From positions 1-52,865 of the forward strand of contig JANRJF010000071.1 in NCBI GenBank assembly GCA_033764095.1: 52,865 bases of DNA. Reading direction: 5' to 3'. Positions 1-8,113 of this stretch are shown one piece after another; within the stretch, counting starts at the first letter, position 1; each line of letters opens with the position of its first letter. The stretch is from JBDTMT01 sp033764095. Its GTDB lineage: Bacteria > Desulfobacterota > Binatia > HRBIN30 > CADEER01. A program made the position numbers and the translations under genes. Below the pieces are notes generated by a model that saw only the letters and a program-made list of their open reading frames with translations, was not told the origin of the DNA and did not search any database.

Positions 1-672
1 AACAACGACTGGATCTCGCAGGACGAGCGCTGGGTCTACGTCCCCTCGACCCGCCGCGTGCGGCGCGTCAACGCCGCCACCCGCTCCGATCCGGTCGCTG
101 GCCTCGACATCTTCGCCGACGACCTCAACTGCTACGGCGGCAAGGTCGAGTACTACAGGTGGAAGGTGATCGGTGAGCAGACCATCCTCGCACCGCTGCT
201 GAGCCCGCCGCGCCTGATGCAGGAGAAAACCAACTCGCCCACCCGCTTCGAGGTCACGGTTCCGTACCTCAGGGCCGGGTACGAGACGAACGGCGCCCGC
301 GGCGTGCCCTGGCTGGTGATCGGCCACCTGGTGCTGGTGCCGCGCCCGGTATGGGTGCTGGAGGGTGAGTCGGCCGACCCGTACTACAACTTCGGCAAGG
401 TGATCATGTACATGGACAAGGACATGTACCGCATCTACTGGAAGCTGGTGCACAACCGCGCCGGCGAGTACTTCTACAACGCGATGTGCGGCTACCACTT
501 CTCCAAGAGCGAGTCCGAGAGCTTCAGCGCGGTGTCGCCGAGCGTCGTGGTCGGCGTGAACGACAAGTCCAATCGCGCCTGTCTCGCCGGCCGCGCCAGC
601 TCGCAGTTCATCGAACGGCGGTATCCGGACGACTACTTCTCCATGCGCACGCTGACCCACCTGTCCGATTGA
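1..672 (+). CDS. DUF1329 family protein, C-terminal part (5' end outside window)
   Basis: The reading frame is open from the first base, so only the last 223 residues are visible. They match, nearly residue for residue, the C-terminal half of the complete DUF1329 protein at 11333-12631: both have the FGKVIMYMDKD and WKLVHNRAGEYFYNAM blocks and end in LRTLTHLSD. DUF1329 proteins are exported, have a LolB/lipoprotein-carrier-like fold in some annotations, and are usually encoded beside DUF1302 beta-barrels; their function is not established. It converges on the next gene with only 10 bases between the stop codons. The true start and signal peptide lie upstream of the window. Confidence 0.85.
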   Translation, partial: NNDWISQDERWVYVPSTRRVRRVNAATRSDPVAGLDIFADDLNCYGGKVEYYRWKVIGEQTILAPLLSPPRLMQEKTNSPTRFEVTVPYLRAGYETNGARGVPWLVIGHLVLVPRPVWVLEGESADPYYNFGKVIMYMDKDMYRIYWKLVHNRAGEYFYNAMCGYHFSKSESESFSAVSPSVVVGVNDKSNRACLAGRASSQFIERRYPDDYFSMRTLTHLSD

Positions 673-682
673 GCGGCGAGGC

Positions 683-2458
683 TCAGCCGCGGCAGCTCAG
701 CGTCGCGCCGGCGCTCGACCACCGGCAGTGGGTTGCGTCGAGCACCATCGCGCCACAGGCGCCGGCCTGCGCCGGCGGCGCGAGATCGACACGGGCGGTG
801 AGCGGGAGCGCCACCGAGGCCAGGTGCAGTGCGCCGCGCGCGCCGGTGATGGCGACGTGCAGGGTGCCGTCCACAGCGCGCAGCACACGCACGCTCTCCC
901 CCATCGGACCGGCGGCACCGCGGAAACGCCAGGTGGTGCGTGCGCCGCGTGTCCGCACGCGCCAGCCGCTGCGGGTGGCGGCCTGATACGCACCGGCCGG
1001 CACATCCACGTCGAGCGTCGCGCCGGTCGCGTCGCGCAGGCGGAGCCGGAGACCGGTTGCCAGCGGATCGACCTCCGCCCCACCGCTCGGCTGCACCTGC
1101 GCCTGCAGTCGGACACTGCTGTCGGTCGCCGACACGGCGCGCAGCCGCAAGCGCACCGCATCGACCGCGGCGGCGCACTCGGCCGGCGGCGCCGGCATCA
1201 GGTGGCGCGTCAGCGTCAGACGCGCGGCATCGAAGCCGCCGGTCGAGCCGACCGCCAGCAGCTTGCCATCCGACTGGAACGCGATGTCGGTCGCGGCACT
1301 CTCGGCATCGCCGAATCCGCCGGTTACCACGCCTTCGCTGCCGAAAGTCGGGTCGGGCGCGCCGTCACCGAGCAGCCGCGCCAGCGCCTGTTGCGGGCCG
1401 CCACCGATGAGCAGCAGGCGCTCGTCCGGCAGCAGGCGTAGATCCGACATCGCGGTGGCGAACGTGGCCACGGTCGTGCCGCCGTCGCCGAAGCTCGCGT
1501 CGACCGTGCCGTCGGCGGCGAGACGGACCAGCTTGCGCGGACCGGCGCCGCCGTATGCCAGCAGCGTGCGCCCGTCGGCCAGCGCAACCAGGCCGGCGGG
1601 ATACGCGTCGACGCCGAGATCGACCAGCCCGCTGCCCGCGGCGCCGAAGCTGGCATCGGCGCTGCCGTCCGCCAGCAGGCGCCGCACGACGAGGTGGAAG
1701 ACCAGCGGCGAGACGTTGGTCACCGTGCGCAGCGTCGCGACGAGACGGCCGTCCGGCGCGACACCGAGGCGTGGCCCACCGATGGCGAGGCCCAGCGCCG
1801 CCTGCCCGCCAACCCCGAAGGCCGGATCGGCGGTACCGTCAGGCCGCAGTCGAAGCAGACGGGCCTCGGTGGTGAGCTGCGCCGTCACCTGCACGCCGGC
1901 GACCATCAGCTGGTCGCCGGCGATCGACACCACGTCCACCGGTTGCAGCCCGAGCGGCTGGCGTCCGCCGCTGCCGAAACCGCTGTCCACACTGCCGTCG
2001 TTCTCGTACCGCGCGGCATACCCGGCGAGGTAGCGCGTCCCCGCCCCGGTTGCCGCCAGCGCCACGATGCGGCCGTCCGCCTGCACCGCCGCGGCGACGC
2101 CGGCGGCGCCGAAGAGCTCGTCCGCGGACAGCGCGTAGCCGGTGCCGTTGAAGCTCGCGTCGAGCTCGCCGCCGGTCGTGTAGCGCGCCACCAGCATCGC
2201 GCCGGCGAGCGGCTGCGCCGCGGAACGCAGCGAGCCGACGACGACGATGCGACCGTCGGGCTGCAGCGCCAGCGCCGCGCCGGTCGCCACCGCGCCGAAC
2301 GACTCGACCACCGCACCGCCGGCGCCGAAGCTCGGATCGAGATCGCCGTCGGCGGCGCGCGTCACCGTCGCTCCGGCCAACAGCAGGGCGAGCAGCGCCG
2401 GTGTGCGGACTCGACTCGTCCACGGCGCCGCGGCGCCCACCCGCCTTCGGATCCTCAT
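683..2458 (-). CDS. Secreted delta-60 repeat protein
   Basis: 591-residue exported protein. I chose the ATG at 2458 because GGAGGG lies 8 bases upstream and a signal peptide (Arg-rich start, then a Leu/Ala-rich core ending near TRAADG) follows directly. About seven delta-60 repeats run from residue ~40 to ~415, each beginning with a D(P/A)SFG-type motif and followed by a QPDGRIVVVG-type strand. This family is usually predicted to form a beta-propeller-like, cell-surface or extracellular structure. The last ~170 residues form a separate beta-rich domain containing five cysteines. The substrate or partner is unknown. It lies 75 bases downstream of the acyl-CoA ligase on the same strand, so cotranscription is possible. 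Confidence 0.8.
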   Translation of the reverse strand: MRIRRRVGAAAPWTSRVRTPALLALLLAGATVTRAADGDLDPSFGAGGAVVESFGAVATGAALALQPDGRIVVVGSLRSAAQPLAGAMLVARYTTGGELDASFNGTGYALSADELFGAAGVAAAVQADGRIVALAATGAGTRYLAGYAARYENDGSVDSGFGSGGRQPLGLQPVDVVSIAGDQLMVAGVQVTAQLTTEARLLRLRPDGTADPAFGVGGQAALGLAIGGPRLGVAPDGRLVATLRTVTNVSPLVFHLVVRRLLADGSADASFGAAGSGLVDLGVDAYPAGLVALADGRTLLAYGGAGPRKLVRLAADGTVDASFGDGGTTVATFATAMSDLRLLPDERLLLIGGGPQQALARLLGDGAPDPTFGSEGVVTGGFGDAESAATDIAFQSDGKLLAVGSTGGFDAARLTLTRHLMPAPPAECAAAVDAVRLRLRAVSATDSSVRLQAQVQPSGGAEVDPLATGLRLRLRDATGATLDVDVPAGAYQAATRSGWRVRTRGARTTWRFRGAAGPMGESVRVLRAVDGTLHVAITGARGALHLASVALPLTARVDLAPPAQAGACGAMVLDATHCRWSSAGATLSCRG

Positions 2459-2533
2459 GCGACAGCCCTCCGCGCGCCGTTGCCAGGCGCGGCGCGCCGT
2501 CATCGAGCGACTACGCCGCGCGGCTGGCGCCCG

Positions 2534-4066
2534 TCAATCGCGTGCCAGCCGCGCCAGCACCTGCTCGCGCAGCAGCGGCTTGTGCACCTGCTGCGAGGCG
2601 GCGGTGCGCGGCAGCGCATCCAGGAACACGACGTGGCGCGGCCGCTTGTAGGCGGCGAGATGCGCGCGCACGTGCGCGATCACCGCGTCGGCGTCGAGCG
2701 TTGCGCCGTCGCGCAGCACCACCACCGCCACCGCCGCCTCGCCCCAGTGCGGATCCGGTACGCCGACGACGCTCGCCTCGCGGATCGCCGGATGCGCCGC
2801 CAGCACGCGCTCGATCTCGACCGGGAAGAGGCTCTCGCCGCCGCTGCGGATCACCTCCTTGCGGCGGCCGACGATCGACAGGAACCCCTCGGCGTCGAAC
2901 ACGCCGAGGTCGCCGGTGTGCACCCAGCCGTCGCGCATGGTGCGCGCCGTCTCCTCCGGGTTGCGCCAGTACGCCTGCATGGTGAATTCGCTGCGCGCGG
3001 CGATCTCGCCGACCGCGCCCGGCGCGGCGTCGGCGCCATGCTCGTCGACCAGCTTCACATCGACGTCGAGGTACGGCCGGCCGACTGTCTCCGGCTTGCG
3101 CGCCACGTCGGGCGGCCGCAGGATGCTCACCGGGCCCGCCTCGGTCGAGCCGTACAGGATGACCATGTCGCGACAGCCGAAGCGCTGCATGATGCGCTCG
3201 ACCTGCGCGGCGGTGAGCGGCGCGGTGCCGCTGCCGAGGCGGCGTAGCGAGGAGAGATCGAAGCGGGCGAAGTCGGGCAGCGCCAGCAGCGAGTTGAACA
3301 CCGTCGGCACCGCGTAGAAGTAGGTCACGCGCTCGGCGGCGATCGCGCTGAGGATGGCGAGCGGCTCCGCCTTCGGCAGGATCACCACCGTCGCACCGCT
3401 GTGCCAAAAGCCGAGCGGCAGCGCCCAGCCGCCCATGTGGAAGAGCGGGAACATGCTGAGCGCGACCTCGTCTTCGGTGAACCCCATCTGTAGCTGCGAG
3501 GTCGCCGACTGCAGATAGTAGCTGCGCTGCGAGAGCAGCGTGCCCTTCGGCGCGCCGGTGGTGCCGCTGGTGTAGAGCAGGACGTGCGGATCGTGCTCGT
3601 CGAGCGCCGCCTCGACCGGCTCGCTGGCTTCGGCGGCGGCGAGCGCCGCCAGCGACGCGCCGCCGTCGGCGTCGAGCGCCAGCCAGTCGCGCACGCCGGC
3701 GAGTCCGCCGCCGGCGCGCAGGCCGTCGACCAACGTGGCGAACTCGCCGGCGACGATGAACGTCCGCGCCTCGCAATGGTCCACGACGTACGCCACCTCG
3801 GCAGCGGTGAAGCGGGCGTTGACCGGCACCACGATCGCGCCGAGGCGGATGGCGGCGAAGTAGAGCGCCGGGTATTCGGCGCGGTTGCCGGCCATGATCG
3901 CGACCCGGTCGCCGCGTCCGACGCCGAGCCGGCGCAGCGCCCGCGCCAGCCGGTTGGCGTGCGCGTCGAAGGCGGCGTAGGTGACGCGCGCGTCGCCCAG
4001 CACGTAGGCCAGCTTGTCGCCGCGCACCGCCGCGTGGCGGCGCAGGATGTCGCCGAGCAGCAACAC
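2534..4066 (-). CDS. AMP-forming acyl-CoA synthetase (ligase), A10 lysine replaced
   Basis: 510-residue adenylate-forming enzyme of the fatty-acid/aryl-CoA ligase family, expected to activate a carboxylic acid through an acyl-AMP and transfer it to CoA in the cytoplasm. Visible motifs: P-loop YTSGTTGAPKG (165-175), YGSTEAGP, the GWVHTGDLG core and the hinge GRRKEVIRSGGE. The A10 block reads LPRTAASQQVHKPLLR, where the family norm is PRTxxGKVxK; the usual catalytic lysine aligns with Gln493. The GTG start directly abuts the TAG of the upstream cupin gene, so the two are probably translationally coupled. The acyl substrate cannot be told from the sequence; neighbours suggest a small hydroxylated or aromatic acid pathway, which is inference. 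Confidence 0.9.
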   Translation of the reverse strand: MLLLGDILRRHAAVRGDKLAYVLGDARVTYAAFDAHANRLARALRRLGVGRGDRVAIMAGNRAEYPALYFAAIRLGAIVVPVNARFTAAEVAYVVDHCEARTFIVAGEFATLVDGLRAGGGLAGVRDWLALDADGGASLAALAAAEASEPVEAALDEHDPHVLLYTSGTTGAPKGTLLSQRSYYLQSATSQLQMGFTEDEVALSMFPLFHMGGWALPLGFWHSGATVVILPKAEPLAILSAIAAERVTYFYAVPTVFNSLLALPDFARFDLSSLRRLGSGTAPLTAAQVERIMQRFGCRDMVILYGSTEAGPVSILRPPDVARKPETVGRPYLDVDVKLVDEHGADAAPGAVGEIAARSEFTMQAYWRNPEETARTMRDGWVHTGDLGVFDAEGFLSIVGRRKEVIRSGGESLFPVEIERVLAAHPAIREASVVGVPDPHWGEAAVAVVVLRDGATLDADAVIAHVRAHLAAYKRPRHVVFLDALPRTAASQQVHKPLLREQVLARLARD

Positions 4067-4381
4067 CTACTTCAACTCGATGAGGATCTCGCGGTAGCGG
4101 CGACGCCCGACGTTGATCGCCGTCTCGACCCCGCCGGCGGCGATGTAGCGCGTCTGCCCGGACACCACCGCGCCCTCGATATACTCCCGGAACGGCCCCT
4201 GCGTGTCCGGCTCCGGCTGCGCCGCGATGCGGTCGCCCTCGATCTGCACCAGCACGTAGTCGTGTGCGTGCCGGTGCGTCGCCGAGCGCGCCCCCGGCTC
4301 CAGCACGAATTCCCAGATCCGCACCCGGTCGTTCTCCAGCAACAACGTGCTGCCGACGTCACCCAGTACGCGCTCGGTCAT
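4067..4381 (-). CDS. Small cupin-domain protein
   Basis: 104-residue single-domain cupin. The ATG at 4381 is preceded by GGGAGG; the longer open frame upstream runs into the palindromic repeat and is not used. The first cupin motif is visible as ATHRHAHDYVLVQIEGD (metal-ligand His residues), with a second, poorer motif near the end. Small cupins of this type are often isomerases, dioxygenases or ligand-binding accessory proteins, and the reaction cannot be assigned. The gene ends exactly where the ligase starts (TAG then GTG), so they form a coupled pair. A second, unrelated cupin is encoded at 8788-9273 on the other side of the accessory island. Confidence 0.8.
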   Translation of the reverse strand: MTERVLGDVGSTLLLENDRVRIWEFVLEPGARSATHRHAHDYVLVQIEGDRIAAQPEPDTQGPFREYIEGAVVSGQTRYIAAGGVETAINVGRRRYREILIELK

Positions 4382-4405
4382 CCCGTCCTCCCAAGGCGCT
4401 GATGG

Positions 4406-4501
4406 CCACAGATGAACACAGAGAACCACGGATGAACACGGAGACCGCATCGCGACCACCGGCCTCCGTGTTCATCCGTGGTTCTCTGTGTTCATCTGCG
4501 G
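4406..4501. repeat. Hairpin repeat, GATGAACACA family
   Basis: Two 38-base arms (4406-4443 and 4464-4501) are reverse complements with one mismatch, around a 20-base loop. Each arm is built from the degenerate units GATGAACAC and AGAGAACCACG. It lies between the stop of the dehydrogenase gene and the start of the cupin gene, which are co-directional. The same unit family forms the hairpin at 28284-28416. Confidence 0.95.
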
Positions 4502-4504
4502 ATT

Positions 4505-5434
4505 TCAGTAACCGGCGGCGACATCGACCACATCCTGCAGCGGCTCGCCGCGCTGGTAGCGGCGCAGGTTGTCGATGAAGGGCGCCAGCAGCGCATCGGC
4601 GGCGCCGGGCATCTGGTAGGAGATGTGCGGGCTGAGGCGCACGCGCGGGTGGCTGTAGAGCCAGTGGCCGGCGGGCAGCGGCTCGGGGTCGACCGCGTCG
4701 AGCGAGGCGAGCGCGACGCGGCCGTCGTCGAGCGCCACGCGCAGCGCGTCCTGGTCGACCAGCGCGCCGCGCGCGATGTTGACCAGGTGCAGGCCCGGCT
4801 TGACGCGCGCCAGCAGGGCCGCGTCGAGCAGATGCCGCGTCGCGGCGGTCGCCGGCGCCGCCAGCACCAGGTGGTCGGCGTCGGCCACCAGCGCCGCCAG
4901 GTCGTCGATCAGCTCGACGCCGGCGAGCGGCGACGGCGCGGCGGTGCGCCGCACGGCGCGCACCCGCATGCCGAACGGCAGCGCGCGTGCCGCCACCGCC
5001 TGGCCAATGCCGCCGAAGCCGATCAACGCCAGCGTCCGGCCCGACAGCACGCCGCGCCGGCCGCGGCTCCAGCCCTCCGCCGGCGGCGCGTGGATCCACG
5101 CCGCCGGCAGGTCCTTCTCCGCCGCCAACATCACCGCCAACACCCACTCGGCGATCGGCACGGCGCTGGCGCCGCGCGAGCAGGTCAGCACGCGATCGCC
5201 GAGCAGCCCGACCGGGAACCCGTCGACGCCGGTGCCGAGCGCATGCACCCAGCGCACGCCGCGCGCCAGGATGGGCTGCAGATTCTCCGCCGCCCATGGA
5301 TAGGTGAGCAGCACCTCGCCGCGCACCCCGTCGGCCGGCAGCTCGCGCTCCGGCAGCGCCAGCACCTCGACCTCCGGCACCGCCGCCGCCACTCGCGCCG
5401 CCAGCGCCTCCCGAATATTGGCGAACACCCGCAC
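4505..5434 (-). CDS. D-2-hydroxyacid dehydrogenase family protein
   Basis: 309-residue NAD(P)-dependent oxidoreductase of the D-isomer-specific 2-hydroxyacid dehydrogenase family (2-oxoacid to D-2-hydroxyacid interconversion). Rossmann glycine motif GFGGIG is near residue 140. The catalytic triad is visible as Arg in NIARGALVD, Glu/Asp in DAVDPEPLP and His in LSPHISY. The GTG start at 5434 has a modest AGAGAG upstream; no better start exists because the frame upstream enters repeat sequence. Length is normal for the family (about 310-330). It is transcribed toward the cupin-ligase pair but is separated from it by a 38-bp hairpin. The substrate is not assignable; glyoxylate/hydroxypyruvate reductase-like is the closest flavour. 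Confidence 0.88.
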   Translation of the reverse strand: MRVFANIREALAARVAAAVPEVEVLALPERELPADGVRGEVLLTYPWAAENLQPILARGVRWVHALGTGVDGFPVGLLGDRVLTCSRGASAVPIAEWVLAVMLAAEKDLPAAWIHAPPAEGWSRGRRGVLSGRTLALIGFGGIGQAVAARALPFGMRVRAVRRTAAPSPLAGVELIDDLAALVADADHLVLAAPATAATRHLLDAALLARVKPGLHLVNIARGALVDQDALRVALDDGRVALASLDAVDPEPLPAGHWLYSHPRVRLSPHISYQMPGAADALLAPFIDNLRRYQRGEPLQDVVDVAAGY

Positions 5435-5446
5435 GGCTCTCTGAAA

Positions 5447-5487
5447 CCACAGATGCGGGCGGAGAAGAAACTGCGTGACCGGTGACC
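5447..5487. repeat. Left outer arm of the island-bearing GTGACCG palindrome
   Basis: This 41-base segment is the reverse complement of 8720-8760 at 34 of 41 positions without gaps. It ends in GTGACCGGTGACC, the unit of the GTGACCG hairpin family. The two arms enclose the whole 3.2-kb accessory island, which therefore sits in the loop or arm of what would otherwise be an ordinary intergenic hairpin. Confidence 0.85.
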
Positions 5488-5567
5488 AGGCTTTGACCGC
5501 CAGTCCAAATCTGGCGGTCAGCTCGGATTCTGGCGGTCAGACCTCGCAAGCGGAAGAGGGGGGCGTT

Positions 5568-6290
5568 TCAGGGATCGGGGGTTCTGGTCCCGTAAACGAT
5601 GTTGATGCCAGGCTGCTCGATGCATGGCGTTGCGGAACTCAATGCCTCGTCGCTCCAATAGCCATGGCCGCCAGGAGCACGATCGAATCTAAATCGACGT
5701 TGCTCAAAATACTCCCGGTCCCATCCGGGAAACCAGCGCACTGTGTACGTAACCTGAAAGGCGATCCCAAGACTGAGGGTTGGGCGTACGAAATTGAGGC
5801 TCTTACATGGCACTGTCCGGCGCTCTCGGCTGCGAATGTCCCCCACGTTTCGCGCGTCACTGAGCCCGAGCGGTCCCTTAATCGTTCCGCCCCCTTCTAC
5901 CTGTTGCCACGTCACCACGCACTTGGGTCGCACGTTCCTGAGCGTGTACCACCAATGGTCATTCTCAAGAGTGAAGGGTGGTCGTAATGGCTGCTCGTCG
6001 TCAACCACTGGGGCGACTATCCGGGGCCCCGTGGTCGTATAGATGGCGAGGCCGGTTGGTACGCCACCCACGACCGCGAGAAGGAATCCAGCTATCGCGC
6101 CTAGCCGAATTCGGCTCTTGGGTTCGTGCGGTTGCAGCGTTCCTTGTCTCGTTTGTGGTTGTGGGTTTTGCGGTCGTGGGATCGGTTGGTTGGTACGTGT
6201 GCCGAGTGTTGAACGATTCGTGCCCGTAGATGACGTATTTTTCTTCTTCTTTTTCTTTTTCTTCTTCTTGGGCGGCTTCTTCCCACTCAT
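5568..6290 (-). CDS. Hypothetical single-pass membrane protein with N-terminal poly-lysine
   Basis: 240 residues of unknown function. Residues 4-17 are MSGKK-PP followed by ten consecutive lysines, encoded by an almost pure purine (AAG/AAA) tract that is prone to slippage. A Pro/Thr/Gln-rich stretch follows, then one membrane helix at about 63-84 (GAIAGFLLAVVGGVPTGLAI), then ~150 residues of probably extracytoplasmic sequence with three cysteines. It starts 15 bases after the transposase stop on the same strand, with no clear ribosome-binding site, so coupling to the transposase transcript is plausible. Base composition is far from that of the chromosome, in line with transfer. It may be a passenger gene of the island. 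I recognise no family. Confidence 0.6.
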   Translation of the reverse strand: MSGKKPPKKKKKKKKKKNTSSTGTNRSTLGTRTNQPIPRPQNPQPQTRQGTLQPHEPKSRIRLGAIAGFLLAVVGGVPTGLAIYTTTGPRIVAPVVDDEQPLRPPFTLENDHWWYTLRNVRPKCVVTWQQVEGGGTIKGPLGLSDARNVGDIRSRERRTVPCKSLNFVRPTLSLGIAFQVTYTVRWFPGWDREYFEQRRFRFDRAPGGHGYWSDEALSSATPCIEQPGINIVYGTRTPDP

Positions 6291-6305
6291 ACACGGCCGC
6301 GCCTA

Positions 6306-7517
6306 TCACGCCGGGTGCTGCCGTCCAATCATCAGCGCCGGCTCAATGCCTAGCTCGTGCATCTCATGAATGAGTACGCGGATATTGTGGCACACGATCT
6401 TCAACAGGACTTCGTTGATCTGCGCGACGGGCGTCTTCGCGCGCACGCTGTCGCCGAAGACGCGCTTGATCATGCTGAACGCCGCCTCGACGTTGGATCG
6501 CTTATGGTAGTGCAGGCAGAAGTCTTCGCGGTTCAACGCGAACCAGTGCCACATCTTGTTCCACGCGGGCGACTTCGGATCGGGCTTGGCGTTGGAGCGA
6601 AACGGAATGAACGGCGTCGCGCCAAGGTGCTCGACCAACGCGTAGTTGTCGCGCCCGCTGTACGCCTTATCGGCGGAGACTTCGCGCACCGTGAACCGCT
6701 CGGCGGTGGACTCCACCAGCTTCGCGAACTGTGGGCTGTCGTGCTCCTGCATGCCGCTGATGACGACGGCGGTCACAATGTTGGTCTTGGTGCCGACGCA
6801 CGCATGCGTCTTCACCCACGCGCGGCCAAGTTGCTCATGGCCGTACTTCTCCGAGTAGTACCGGTAGAAGCGCGCGGTGCCGAAGCCGGTACTATCCACG
6901 GCGAAGTCCTGCTCGACTTCGCGCAGCGGCAGGCTGCTCTGTTCGATGAGTTGGTGGAGAATGGGCGTCAGCGCCTCAGACTCCATCGCTTCGGAGATCG
7001 AGTTGTAGTGCGGCGCGTGTTCGACCAGGCCGGCATCGCGGGCGCTGCGCAAGTCGGTCATGAAGCGGCGACCGCTGAACCCGCTGTACACCTTGAAGGC
7101 GGCAGCGAAGACCACCTCGGACAGCGGCAGGCGACGATTGCCGGCGCCCGTCTGCGGCGGCGTTGGCACGTTCGCCGTCAGGTCGCGCAGCAGCCGGCAG
7201 AAGTGTTCCTTTTCCGTCGTCGCCGCAGCGTTGTAGCTGCTCCATTCCTGCGTGTAGCTCACGCGGACCGCGCGCGTCTCTGTCACGGTCCCATCCGCCG
7301 CCATCTCCCGCCTCTCCACGTACTCGACCGCGAAGATGTGCTTGCAGGGCTGCTGCCTCAATTCATGGTCGGGGCAAGTGCAGCTCTGGCCGGCGGCATC
7401 TCGGCGGACCGTGTACTTACCGTTCAGCGACTGCGAGGGAACGATCCACGCGTCACCCTTGCGCTGAATCTTGGCCGTCGCCGCAATCACCAAGCCCCGC
7501 TGCTGCCGTTCGTCCAT
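6306..7517 (-). CDS. DDE transposase with N-terminal SWIM zinc finger
   Basis: 403 residues. A SWIM-type zinc finger is visible at the N terminus (C46, C48, C58, H60; CxCx9CxH), followed by an IS4/IS5-like RNase H-fold catalytic domain with an apparently intact DDE triad: D208 in AVDSTGFG, D283 in VSADKAYSGRD and E344 in KRSNVEAAFSMIKRVFG. It should cut and rejoin the ends of its element. The ATG at 7517 has GGAGCGAG upstream. A 19-bp palindrome lies just upstream of the start codon, and a related one sits in front of the divergent zinc-ribbon gene. SWIM-finger transposases are known but uncommon. The gene looks complete and potentially active. Confidence 0.88.
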   Translation of the reverse strand: MDERQQRGLVIAATAKIQRKGDAWIVPSQSLNGKYTVRRDAAGQSCTCPDHELRQQPCKHIFAVEYVERREMAADGTVTETRAVRVSYTQEWSSYNAAATTEKEHFCRLLRDLTANVPTPPQTGAGNRRLPLSEVVFAAAFKVYSGFSGRRFMTDLRSARDAGLVEHAPHYNSISEAMESEALTPILHQLIEQSSLPLREVEQDFAVDSTGFGTARFYRYYSEKYGHEQLGRAWVKTHACVGTKTNIVTAVVISGMQEHDSPQFAKLVESTAERFTVREVSADKAYSGRDNYALVEHLGATPFIPFRSNAKPDPKSPAWNKMWHWFALNREDFCLHYHKRSNVEAAFSMIKRVFGDSVRAKTPVAQINEVLLKIVCHNIRVLIHEMHELGIEPALMIGRQHPA

Positions 7518-7535
7518 CGTCTCGCTCCCGGTTGG

Positions 7536-7554
7536 TATCTACCATTGGTAGATA
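7536..7554. promoter_or_regulatory. Perfect 19-bp palindrome upstream of the transposase gene
   Basis: TATCTACCA-T-TGGTAGATA: two perfect 9-base arms around one central base, 18 bp before the transposase start codon. Its centre is 51 bp (about five helical turns) from the centre of a related palindrome at 7587-7605. Likely a repressor operator or, less likely, a transposase-binding terminal site. Confidence 0.6.
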
Positions 7555-7586
7555 CGCGACACGGGTTGACGAGTCAAGCTCTTTCG

Positions 7587-7605
7587 TATTTACTACTGGT
7601 AAATA
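7587..7605. promoter_or_regulatory. 19-bp near-palindrome upstream of the zinc-ribbon gene
   Basis: TATTTACTA-C-TGGTAAATA has one mismatch between arms and shares the TAxxTACxA/TGGTAxATA pattern with 7536-7554. It ends 13 bases before the ATG of the zinc-ribbon gene. Paired, phased sites between two divergent genes suggest one dimeric repressor controlling both. Confidence 0.55.
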
Positions 7606-7618
7606 TCGAGGAGCAGGG

Positions 7619-7789
7619 ATGGCGAAGGCCAAAGAACCGGAATTGGGCATGGTCATGCTGCCCGGCTGTCGCTGCCGATGCGGGCACATTTGGTTGCCTC
7701 GCGTCAGCGCGGAGACGGGCGAGCGGGAACGGCCCTTGGTCTGTCCAAAGTGTAAGTCGCCACGTTGGGACAAGCCCAAGCGCGACTAA
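7619..7789 (+). CDS. Zinc-ribbon microprotein
   Basis: 56 residues from an ATG with a strong GAGGAG about 7 bases upstream. Two cysteine pairs are visible, CRCRC near residues 18-22 and CPKC near 42-45, which would form a zinc ribbon; the tail is basic. The function is unknown. It is divergent from the transposase gene and shares the 100-bp control region with the two palindromes, and it converges on hicA. It could be a small DNA- or RNA-binding regulator of the island. Only this start, not the long open frame upstream, has a ribosome-binding site. Confidence 0.65.
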   Translation: MAKAKEPELGMVMLPGCRCRCGHIWLPRVSAETGERERPLVCPKCKSPRWDKPKRD

Positions 7790-7864
7790 TCGCCGATCAT
7801 TTTCGTTCAGTAAGGCTTTGCGGGGAGCCCTACAACGCGCGGCAATTCTACGAGGGTGCGAGGT

Positions 7865-8113
7865 TCACTGGCGTCCGTGGGCGACGGGCGCGGGAACCAC
7901 AACGTCTTGGGCAGCCACAAAGGCGTCGATTTCGTCTTGGGTCGCGCCGACGTCTCGGAGGATAGACCTACTGGCCATGACGGAGACGTGGTCGGATCGT
8001 GGCACTGATGCCGCGACCTTCCCCTTAGCGTACAGGCTGATTCGCGGGTGTTGGGTCTTAAACTTTAATCCCCGCCGCCTGATCTCAGCAACGAGCGCCG
8101 ACGTGGGGATCAT
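7865..8113 (-). CDS. hicA: HicA-like toxin
   Basis: 82 residues with the HicA double-stranded-RNA-binding-like layout: an N-terminal helix (ALVAEIRRRGLKF), strands, a VPRSDHV turn and the closing SRSILRDVGATQDEI helix that is typical of HicA. HicA toxins are mRNA interferases. The canonical GSHxxY segment with the catalytic His reads QHPRISLY here, so the key residue is displaced or missing. The start lies 29 bases inside the upstream antitoxin gene. A C-terminal Val/Ala/Pro tail extends beyond the usual ~60-80 residue domain. The pair hicB-hicA sits inside the mobile island, where it would act as a stabilising module if functional. Confidence 0.65.
   Translation of the reverse strand: MIPTSALVAEIRRRGLKFKTQHPRISLYAKGKVAASVPRSDHVSVMASRSILRDVGATQDEIDAFVAAQDVVVPAPVAHGRQ

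Noticed and set aside
4359..5549. 396-codon minus-strand frame over the dehydrogenase gene
   Set aside because: Out of frame with the conserved dehydrogenase motifs, and begins and ends in repeat sequence.
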